Assembly (NCBI GenBank): GCA_964515395.1
Contig: CAZERC010000025.1
Span: 1 to 20,453, forward strand
Direction of reading: 5' to 3'
Origin: UBA1876 sp964515395
GTDB taxonomy: Bacteria; Synergistota; Synergistia; Synergistales; Thermovirgaceae
DNA: 20,453 bases
The notes under the pieces were generated by a model. That model saw only the letters and a list, made by a program, of their open reading frames with translations, was not told the DNA's origin and made no database searches. Positions 1 to 5,937 of the stretch are shown piece by piece. The translations under genes were made by a program, and so were the position numbers. Position 1 is the stretch's first letter; every line of letters begins with the position of its first letter.

Positions 1-149
1 CGGTTCACCATCTTGAGGGTCGTCGTCTTGCCGCAGCCCGAGGGGCCGATCAGAACGGCGATCTCCCCCTTGGCGATTTCGAGGTCGAGTTTGTCTACGG
101 CTTTCGTCCCGTCCTCGTAGATCTTGCTGACCTCTTCAAAGAGCACCAT
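1..149 (-). CDS. ABC transporter ATP-binding protein, OpuC/ProV (osmoprotectant) type; N-terminal part only
   Basis: Only the first 49 codons are in the window; the gene continues past base 1. The translation opens with MVLFEEVSKIYEDGTKAVDK and reaches a Walker A motif, GPSGCGKTTT, at residues 35-44, followed by LKMVN. The run GPSGCGKTTTLKMVN is typical of ATPases of quaternary-amine (glycine betaine, carnitine, choline) importers such as OpuCA and ProV, which hydrolyse ATP on the cytoplasmic face to drive uptake. Several ATGs are possible (158, 155, 149). The one at 149 was chosen because AGGGGAG lies nine bases upstream. The gene overlaps the end of the aminotransferase gene by 14 bases, so it is probably co-translated with it. 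The substrate cannot be settled because the permease and binding protein lie outside the window. Confidence 0.8.
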   Translation of the reverse strand, partial: MVLFEEVSKIYEDGTKAVDKLDLEIAKGEIAVLIGPSGCGKTTTLKMVN

Positions 150-1284
150 GGGCATCATCTCCCCTTGCCACCGGATTGCGTTCTTCAAGTTCTGCGAGAA
201 CCTCGCGGAGTGTTTTCAGGAACCTGTCCACCTCTTCGGTGGTCCCCACGGTGACCCGGATGGCGTTGTCGTAGCCCCAGATGTCGCAGGACCTGACGAT
301 CACGCCCTTTCCAAGCATCATGTCCGAGACGGTCCTGCAGTCGGCAAAGGTTTCGAAGAAGACGAAGTTTGTCGCCGATGGAATGACCCGGCAGCCCATG
401 TTCTGGAGTTCCCGCTCGATGCGCCGGCGGTCGCGGATGATCTTTCCCATGGCACTGCGGCAGGCTTCACGGTCTTCCGTCAGTACGGCCACGCCGGCGG
501 CGATGCCGATCCTGTTGGCGTTGAAGGGTTCGCTTACGGTGTCGATGACGGTGATCATTTCGGGCCTGGCCATCCCGTATCCGAGACGCAGCCCGGCAAG
601 GCCGTATGCCTTGGAAAAAGTGCGTACCGAAAGGATGTTGTATCCCTCGCGGATGAGCTTTCCCCTGTCGGGCAGCTTTCCCTTCGGTCCGAATTCTGCG
701 TAGGCCTCGTCGAGGATCACCCAGGTGTGCTCGGGAAGGTCCTTCATGAGGTCCAGGAGCTCTTCGTGGGTGAAACAGGTCCCCGTGGGGTTGTTGGGGT
801 TGCAGAGCCAGAGGAGTTTTGTCTTTTCACCGACGGCGGCCCTGACGGCCTCGAGGTCGATGGCCCGGTCCTTCATGGGCGCATCCACCACGACGGCCCC
901 CATGAGCTTCGAGAGCTCCCTGTAGAGATTGTAGGTTGCCGCCGGGATGACGACCTCGTCGCCTTCCTCGAGGAAGCTTTTGACCACGGCCTGGAGCATG
1001 CCTTCGGCGCCGTGGGATATGGCGATGTTTTCCGGTCCGACGCCGTGGATGCCGGCGATGAGTCCCTTGATCTGTTCGAAGGCGATGTCGGGATAGCGGT
1101 TGGAATTTCCAAGCTCGCGGTTCATGGCCTCAAGGGCCGCCGGGAAGGGGGCGTAAGGGTTCTCGTTGGATCCGAGCTTGATGATGGAATCGAGTCCGAG
1201 GTCGCGGCGGACCTCCTCGATGGTCTTTCCCGGTACGTAGGGTTGAAGGCCGTTCACGGCACGGCGCAATCCTCTGACTGTCAT
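136..1284 (-). CDS. hisC: HisC-type PLP-dependent aminotransferase (histidinol-phosphate aminotransferase family)
   Basis: A 382-residue fold-type I aminotransferase of normal family length. Visible motifs are the N-terminal LGSNENPY (residues 37-44), NPNNPTGT (162-169), LDEAYAEF (191-198) containing the PLP-ring aspartate D192, and FSKAYGLAGLRLGY (223-236) containing the Schiff-base lysine K225. A C-terminal arginine motif, AIRVTVGT, fits carboxylate binding. The family converts imidazole-acetol phosphate and glutamate to histidinol phosphate, but many members act on other amino acids. No other histidine gene lies nearby. The start ATG overlaps the stop of the upstream ThDP enzyme (ATGA), so the two are translationally coupled. 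It may therefore supply the 2-oxo acid that the ThDP enzyme decarboxylates. The family call is firm; the substrate is not. Confidence 0.88.
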   Translation of the reverse strand: MTVRGLRRAVNGLQPYVPGKTIEEVRRDLGLDSIIKLGSNENPYAPFPAALEAMNRELGNSNRYPDIAFEQIKGLIAGIHGVGPENIAISHGAEGMLQAVVKSFLEEGDEVVIPAATYNLYRELSKLMGAVVVDAPMKDRAIDLEAVRAAVGEKTKLLWLCNPNNPTGTCFTHEELLDLMKDLPEHTWVILDEAYAEFGPKGKLPDRGKLIREGYNILSVRTFSKAYGLAGLRLGYGMARPEMITVIDTVSEPFNANRIGIAAGVAVLTEDREACRSAMGKIIRDRRRIERELQNMGCRVIPSATNFVFFETFADCRTVSDMMLGKGVIVRSCDIWGYDNAIRVTVGTTEEVDRFLKTLREVLAELEERNPVARGDDAHGAL

Positions 1285-2909
1285 GAGCGGTCCGTCCTCT
1301 CTTTGGGCGTCACTTCAATGATTGAGGGACGGCTTTCCCCGAAGGCCTGCCGGAGGGCTTCGGCGATTTCACGGCCCGTCGCGGTCCGTGCATAGGCGGC
1401 GCCCCAGGAAGCCGCCAGGGCCCGGAAGTCCGGTGCCGGGTTGTCCACGGCGATCAGTGAAGGGTACCCGAAGTTTTTCTCGTTCCTGCGGATTTCCCCG
1501 AACCCATGGTCGTTCCAGATGACGATGGGCAAGGAGATCTTTTCCTGGACGGCGACGGCCACTTCGGCCATGGTGAACTGGAATCCCCCGTCGCCAGTCA
1601 GGACGGCCACCTGAGTATCCGGGCGGGCCAGCCTGGCGCCGATTGCCGCCGGAAGGGCGAGCCCGAGGGTTCCGAAACCGACGGGATGCAGGAACGTGGA
1701 AGCCTTGCGTGCGGGGTATTCGCTGATGGCCACATAAGCGGGTCCCGTCATGTCGGCCACCAGGACACCGTCATCGGGGATTTCCCGACGAAGGGCCGAG
1801 ACGAGTTCTTCCATTGCTGCCAGGTCCTTCCCCATGCCTGTGATGGGGCCGAGTTCGCTCCTGGCCCGGTCTTTGATTTCAGATAATTGCGCGGTACGGT
1901 CGTCCATGGAGGGAGTGTTTTCCCCAAGGGCTTTTGTCAGGGCCTCCAGAACCTCGGCCGCATCACCGCGGATTCCGATATCGGCCGTGCAGTTCCGACC
2001 GAAATTGGCCGGATCGAGATCGATCTGAACCAGGATTCCCTTCTTCGGAAGAGGTTGTTCCCAGAGGTCCGTGGGTGACAGTTCGGTCCCCACGGCAACG
2101 ATCACGTCGGCTGATTCGAGAAAGGTCCTGACGGAAGGAAAATGCACCCGTGCCCCGAGACAGAAAGGATGCCGTTCATCGACGACGCCCTTGCCTGCGC
2201 AGGTTTCAATGACGGCGGCACCGACGGCTTCGGCAAATTCCAGGGCTTCTTTCGAGGCTTGCCTGCACCCGCCCCCGAGAATCATCACGGGGTTTCGGGC
2301 CTTGCCAAGGGCTTCAGCCGCTTCCCGCAGGGCCGACAGATCCGGCGAAGGTTTCCAGGTTTTTCGTCCCGCACCGGAGGGCTTCGGAATTTCCGAAGCC
2401 TCCATGGCGAGGATGTCCATGGGGATCTCCACATGTACCGGCCCAGGCCTGCCCGTTTCGGCCAGTCTGTATGCGGCTTCAAGGGCCGGGACAATCTCGC
2501 CGGGGCTTTCAACCCTCCGGCTTTCCTTTGAAACGGAACGGGCCAGCAGCGTGCTGTTTTTCAGTTCGTGCAGGAAACCCGCGCCCTGCCCGATGTATGA
2601 CGTGGGGATCTGGCTGGAGATGACGACCATGGGGATGGAATCATGACAGGCCTGGGCCATGGGCGTCAGGATATTCGTCAGGCCAGGTCCGGAGATGACC
2701 AGGGCTGTTGCCGTTTCGCCCGTGGAACGGGCCCAGCCGTCTGCCATGAAGCCGGCACCTTGTTCGTGGCGGGCCGTGACATGACGTATGGAGCTGCCAA
2801 TCAATGCTTCGTAGATAGCCAGATTGTGAATTCCCGGAATTCCGAATATCGTTGTGACGCCGCAGGACTCGAGGGCCTTCACGACGCGTCTGGCTCCGTT
2901 TTGCTGCAC
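1281..2909 (-). CDS. ThDP-dependent acetolactate synthase-like / 2-oxo-acid decarboxylase (AruI-like)
   Basis: A 542-residue three-domain ThDP enzyme. The N-terminal pyrimidine-binding domain has FGIPGIHNL (22-30) and RHEQGAGFMADGWAR (47-61), which holds the catalytic glutamate E49. A central domain lies at about 190-330. The C-terminal pyrophosphate domain has GDGGFQF (439-445) and, about 26 residues later, WNDHGFGE (465-472), where the usual NN is ND. The N-terminal motifs resemble 5-guanidino-2-oxopentanoate decarboxylase (AruI) of the arginine transaminase route more than anabolic IlvB, and no small regulatory subunit gene is adjacent. The start is GTG, with GAGGTGAT three bases before it. 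It is the first gene of an operon with the HisC-like aminotransferase and an ABC ATPase. Transamination followed by decarboxylation of an amino acid is an attractive but unproven role. Sulfoacetaldehyde or acetolactate chemistry is not excluded. Confidence 0.82.
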   Translation of the reverse strand: MQQNGARRVVKALESCGVTTIFGIPGIHNLAIYEALIGSSIRHVTARHEQGAGFMADGWARSTGETATALVISGPGLTNILTPMAQACHDSIPMVVISSQIPTSYIGQGAGFLHELKNSTLLARSVSKESRRVESPGEIVPALEAAYRLAETGRPGPVHVEIPMDILAMEASEIPKPSGAGRKTWKPSPDLSALREAAEALGKARNPVMILGGGCRQASKEALEFAEAVGAAVIETCAGKGVVDERHPFCLGARVHFPSVRTFLESADVIVAVGTELSPTDLWEQPLPKKGILVQIDLDPANFGRNCTADIGIRGDAAEVLEALTKALGENTPSMDDRTAQLSEIKDRARSELGPITGMGKDLAAMEELVSALRREIPDDGVLVADMTGPAYVAISEYPARKASTFLHPVGFGTLGLALPAAIGARLARPDTQVAVLTGDGGFQFTMAEVAVAVQEKISLPIVIWNDHGFGEIRRNEKNFGYPSLIAVDNPAPDFRALAASWGAAYARTATGREIAEALRQAFGESRPSIIEVTPKERTDRS

Positions 2910-3200
2910 GAAATCACCTCTTTTTTGAAAATTGTTTCGCCGGAAATCGCTTCACGGCTGTGTCCCCTGAAAAGACACAAAAAATCAACAGCAGCAAGTC
3001 CTTCGAAAAGCCTTGCCCGTTGAACGAAAAAGTTCGCGTTTTCCCTTTATGCGTATCGGCCTGTGTGCCCTGTGGGTCAGGAAAAGACACGTATCGCCTG
3101 AAGGTGCCGACCGGAAGCACATGGTGCGGAAGTCGTGGGTTTTTTGACAGAAATCAAGAAGGAAACCTTGCGTCTGTGTCTTCAGGCGCACAAAGGTTCA
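2910..3200 (-). promoter_or_regulatory. Long structured 5' leader of the ThDP enzyme operon, candidate cis-regulatory RNA
   Basis: This stretch lies between the predicted transcription start (about 3200) and the GTG at 2909, and has no convincing gene on either strand. In the minus-strand transcript, a nine-base arm CGCCTGAAG (3188-3180) pairs perfectly with CTTCAGGCG (3103-3095). The stem can extend as GUG/UAC across one bulged A. The sequence GTGTCTTTTC occurs twice (3090-3081 and 2978-2969), and the second copy sits in a hairpin TGTGTC/GACACA (2979-2974 with 2964-2959). AAGACAC, partly inside the 5' arm of the long stem, can alternatively pair with the first GTGTCTT, which suggests competing folds. 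It does not match any riboswitch consensus I recognise. The RNA role is inferred from the promoter, the length and the pairing. Confidence 0.45.
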
Positions 3201-3206
3201 TTCGAT

Positions 3207-3235
3207 ATGGTAAATGAAATTTCGTACTGTGTCAA
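3207..3235 (-). promoter_or_regulatory. Sigma-70-type promoter of the ThDP enzyme/aminotransferase operon
   Basis: Reading the minus strand there is a perfect TTGACA at 3235-3230, a 17-base spacer, and TACCAT at 3212-3207 (four of six matches to TATAAT). It lies about 290 bases upstream of the GTG at 2909 and just after the end of the dedA gene. This would give the downstream operon its own transcript with a long leader. Confidence 0.6.
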
Positions 3236-3268
3236 AGGAAAGGCCGCGGCAGGGCCGGCGGCTGCGGT

Positions 3269-3889
3269 TCAGGGCCTTTTTCGACGTTGTTTTCTTCTGT
3301 GACGGATCACATAGAGGATGACCAAAACAGCGCATCCCGCGACCATCCACATGGTGGCCCTGTCGAGGTAATCCCTGACGAGTTCCTGGTTGTTGCCGAC
3401 CCAGTACCCGATGAAGGCCAGAACGGTTACCCAGATTCCGGATCCGAGGGTCGTGTAGAGGAGGAAAAGATCCATCCGCATCCTCGCAACGCCAGCGGGG
3501 AGAGAGATGAGCTGGCGGACGCCGGGAATGAGGCGTCCGATGAAGGTGCTGACATGGCCGTGCTTTTCGAAGAAGATTTCGGCCCTGTCGAGGGTTTTCC
3601 CGCTGACGAGAAAGTATTTCCCCCATCTTTGAAAGAAGGGGCGTCCGAATTTCTGGGAGATCCAGTAGTTGAAAAGGGCGCCCATGATGCTTCCGGCGAT
3701 GCCGGCGGCAATAATGAAAAACAGGTTCATCTGCCCTGCCGCGGCAAGATATCCGGCGGGCGGGACGACGACTTCACTGGGGAAGGGGAAAAAGGAGGAT
3801 TCCAGAAACATCAGGGCCACAATGCCGGGGTAGCCCATGGAGCCGATGGCCTCCACGAGCCATGGGACAAACTGTTCGAGATATTCCAC
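3269..3889 (-). CDS. DedA family membrane protein
   Basis: A 206-residue polytopic inner-membrane protein of the DedA (SNARE-associated/VTT) family. It has the family's re-entrant motif FLESSFFPFPSEVVVPPAG (28-46) and the signature GRLIPGVRQLISLPAG (118-133) with conserved arginines, followed by hydrophobic segments at about 140-165 and 178-196. The tail is strongly basic (RHRRKQRRKRP). DedA proteins are linked to envelope homeostasis, and some members recycle undecaprenyl phosphate or other lipids across the membrane; which lipid applies here is unknown. The start is GTG, 12 bases after the stop of the Nim-like gene. GAGGG overlapping that stop serves as a ribosome-binding site. It is probably the last gene of the sensor/serine dehydratase operon. 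No clear U-tract terminator follows it. Confidence 0.88.
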   Translation of the reverse strand: MEYLEQFVPWLVEAIGSMGYPGIVALMFLESSFFPFPSEVVVPPAGYLAAAGQMNLFFIIAAGIAGSIMGALFNYWISQKFGRPFFQRWGKYFLVSGKTLDRAEIFFEKHGHVSTFIGRLIPGVRQLISLPAGVARMRMDLFLLYTTLGSGIWVTVLAFIGYWVGNNQELVRDYLDRATMWMVAGCAVLVILYVIRHRRKQRRKRP

Positions 3890-3901
3890 CGCCGGTTGCC
3901 C

Positions 3902-4369
3902 TCAGCAGTTCCCGAAGCCGTTTTTCCGGCCCGTCATGGAGTCGATGTCGATGCGAACGACAGCGACCTTTCCCATGGCTTCGTCGGGAAAGGAAAGAGT
4001 CCTCCCGGCGAACTGCCTGACGATGACGTCGAGGCCGTGACGCTTTTCTTCGAGGCTTTCGAGGATGGTCGCCCTTCCGAAACCGACGACGCTCCGGTAT
4101 TTCACGGTCCACTCGCAGGGGTCGGCGTTCTCGACGATTTCGGTATCAGCGTCAACCTCGAAACAGACGTGGGGGTTTTTCCTGATGCAGTCGATCTTGT
4201 GCCCTTCGCGGAAGCCGTGGAAGTAGACAGCGCCGTCCTCATAGCCGTAACAGAGGGGAATCATGTAGGGGTAGGTTTCATCGAAGAAGGCGATCCTGCA
4301 GATTTTCCCGTTTTTGAGAATGTCCTCGATCCGTGATCTGTCGGTAATTTCCTTGTCTTTGCGTCGCAT
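3902..4369 (-). CDS. Nim-like PPOX-fold flavin-binding protein (pyridoxamine 5'-phosphate oxidase family)
   Basis: A 155-residue split-barrel flavoprotein. It opens with MRRKDKEITDRSRIEDILKN and continues through YPYMIPLCYGYEDGAVYFHG (33-52), HKIDCIRKNPHVCFEVD (57-73) and YRSVVGFGRA (91-100), the pattern of the NimA/5-nitroimidazole-reductase-related PPOX family. Such proteins bind FMN or a related flavin as dimers. Nim proteins reduce nitroimidazoles, but most relatives have no known substrate. The reading frame is open much further upstream, over the sdaAA gene. The start at 4369 was chosen because AGGAGG lies five bases before it and the conserved family N-terminus begins there. It follows sdaAA by 26 bases and precedes dedA, so it probably shares their transcript. 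The physiological role is unknown. Confidence 0.85.
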   Translation of the reverse strand: MRRKDKEITDRSRIEDILKNGKICRIAFFDETYPYMIPLCYGYEDGAVYFHGFREGHKIDCIRKNPHVCFEVDADTEIVENADPCEWTVKYRSVVGFGRATILESLEEKRHGLDVIVRQFAGRTLSFPDEAMGKVAVVRIDIDSMTGRKNGFGNC

Positions 4370-4395
4370 CGTTTCCTCCTCGTTCCCTTTTTGCA

Positions 4396-5286
4396 TCAAA
4401 AGCCCTGGTCCAGTTTCGGGGCTTTTTTCCCGAGCTCTTCGGCGATCCGCTTTCCCGAAGGAGTGGCCGCAAGGCCCCCGAGTCCCGTCTCGCGCAGGGA
4501 TTCGGGAAGCGCCTTGCCGACTTTGAAAAGGGCATCCACCACTTCGTCTGGTGGTATGACGGACCGGATGCCTGCGGCGGCCATGTCGGCGCAAACCACA
4601 GCAAGCCCTGTCATGGCACCGTTGCGCTTGATGCAGGGGACCTCCACGAGGCCGGCCACGGGATCGCAGACAAGGCCCAGGATCGATTTCAGCGTCAACG
4701 CTGCGGCATGGGACACCGTTACGGCACCATGACCTTCCATGGCGACGAGGGCTGCAGCCGCCATGGCCGCCGCGGCGCCGCATTCGGCCTGACATCCTCC
4801 CTCGGCGCCGGCGAGGGTGGCCCTGGAGGCGATGACCTTGCCGATGCCTCCCGCTGTAATGAGCCCTTCGAGAAGGGTTTTTCGATTGTATCCGCGGTGC
4901 TCGCCCGCCGCAAGGAGGATCCCGGGAAGGATACCGCAGCTTCCGGCCGTCGGCGCGGCCACGATGCGACCCATACAGGCGTTGGATGATGCTGTGGCCA
5001 GGGCGATTTCAGCCGCGCGAAGCGCCAGCCGCCCGGCGAAGGGGGCGCAGCCCTTCCCGTAGGCTTTCAGCAAGGGAGAATCGGCCTTGACGATTTTCCC
5101 GTTGCCGTCTCGTTCGAGGGCTTCCCGGGCCGATTTTTCCATTTCATCCAAGCGGGAGGTCATTTCCTTCCGGATTATTTCCACGGGGACGGCAGTAGCG
5201 CGGCTTTCCAGCTCAAGGGCGGCCCCGGCAAAAGAAAGCCCCTCAGTTTCCGACAGGGTAATGATCTCTTCGAAAGATGCCTTCAT
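4396..5286 (-). CDS. sdaAA: L-serine dehydratase, iron-sulfur-dependent, alpha subunit
   Basis: A 296-residue catalytic subunit of the [4Fe-4S] L-serine ammonia-lyase that converts L-serine to pyruvate and ammonia in the cytoplasm. Three cysteines expected to hold the cluster are present: C165 in GGCQAEC, C207 in LVCDPVAGLVEVPC, and C218. The intervals of 42 and 11 residues match those of the fused enzymes. Other family signatures include SSNACMGRIVAAPTAGSCG (100-118) and VPCIKRNGA. The protein ends KLDQGF, with no terminal cysteine tail of the kind that occupies the active site in some one-chain enzymes. The start ATG overlaps the beta subunit stop (ATGA), and GGAGGTGA lies upstream, so the two subunits are coupled. 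The enzyme fits an amino-acid-fermenting lifestyle. Confidence 0.95.
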   Translation of the reverse strand: MKASFEEIITLSETEGLSFAGAALELESRATAVPVEIIRKEMTSRLDEMEKSAREALERDGNGKIVKADSPLLKAYGKGCAPFAGRLALRAAEIALATASSNACMGRIVAAPTAGSCGILPGILLAAGEHRGYNRKTLLEGLITAGGIGKVIASRATLAGAEGGCQAECGAAAAMAAAALVAMEGHGAVTVSHAAALTLKSILGLVCDPVAGLVEVPCIKRNGAMTGLAVVCADMAAAGIRSVIPPDEVVDALFKVGKALPESLRETGLGGLAATPSGKRIAEELGKKAPKLDQGF

Positions 5287-5921
5287 CGGCCGTCACCTCC
5301 GTCAATGGCAAGAACCCGGTGTATGCCCTGGTGGCAGGAACGGACAGCCTGAACGGCCGCCTCAGGTGCTGGTTCGTCCAGTTCGGCCACCATGACGGCA
5401 TCCCTGCCGCGCCCCTGGCGGTGAAGGGAGAGCGTCGCGATGTTCAGGCCCCGGGAAGCGAGGGTGCCTGCGATGGCCGCAACCACACCCGGTGTGTCGC
5501 TGTGAAAGGTGATGATCGACGGCAATTCGCCGGTGAGGTCGAAACGGAATCCATCGATGGAAATCAGTCGTATGGCGCCTCCGCCGACGGAAGCGCCTTC
5601 CACATCCATTACCTTTTCGTCCTCGTGGAAACGGAATCTCACCGAGTTCGGATGGGCGCCGTCGATGTCCTCGGTGTAAAAGGACCATTGGATGTTCCCT
5701 TTCCCGGCCTCCTCATAGGCGTCCGGGACGCGCGGGTCGTCGGGCAGGAGCCCGGCGAGACCGGCCAAAAGTGCCCTGTCGGTTCCATGACCCCACCATG
5801 TGGCGGCGAAACTGCCCCTGAGATGGATCTCGACCTTGCCTACGGGGCGATTCCAGACCGAGGCCGCAAGGCGCGCCAGCTTCACGGCCCCGGCGGTATG
5901 ACTTGATGACGGACCTGTCAT
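5283..5921 (-). CDS. sdaAB: L-serine dehydratase, iron-sulfur-dependent, beta subunit (start uncertain)
   Basis: Partner of the alpha subunit. From the ATG at 5921 the product has 212 residues: MTGPSSSHTAGA at the N-terminus, HGTD (45-48), and a C-terminal ACT domain (about 134-205, SIITFHSDTPGVVAAIAG onward) likely to bind serine or another amino acid. The reading frame continues upstream without a stop as IRLTDVIGPV, which matches the conserved family N-terminus (xDxIGPVMxGPSSSHTAG). An extension to the ATC at 5951-5949 would give 222 residues, the usual length. GAGAGGG lies at a good distance before that ATC, while no ATG, GTG or TTG is available there. The coordinates given use the only standard start. 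The gene overlaps the 3' end of the PAS/GAF sensor gene if the extended start is used. Confidence 0.93.
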   Translation of the reverse strand: MTGPSSSHTAGAVKLARLAASVWNRPVGKVEIHLRGSFAATWWGHGTDRALLAGLAGLLPDDPRVPDAYEEAGKGNIQWSFYTEDIDGAHPNSVRFRFHEDEKVMDVEGASVGGGAIRLISIDGFRFDLTGELPSIITFHSDTPGVVAAIAGTLASRGLNIATLSLHRQGRGRDAVMVAELDEPAPEAAVQAVRSCHQGIHRVLAIDGGDGR

Positions 5922-5937
5922 GACGGGTCCGATAACG

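Noticed and set aside
3241..3268. Rho-independent terminator after dedA
   Set aside because: The GC-rich stretch can form only an imperfect stem and is not followed by a U-tract on the minus strand.
3287..4336. A 349-codon open frame on the plus strand
   Set aside because: It lies antisense to dedA and the Nim-like gene, both with clear family motifs, has no ribosome-binding site, and gives an acidic low-complexity product typical of antisense frames in GC-rich genes. The similar long plus-strand frames at 124-1395 and 6382-7383 were rejected for the same reason.
4370..4795. N-terminal extension of the Nim-like protein
   Set aside because: The extra 142 residues are arginine-rich antisense-like translation over the sdaAA gene; AGGAGG and the family N-terminus mark 4369 as the start.
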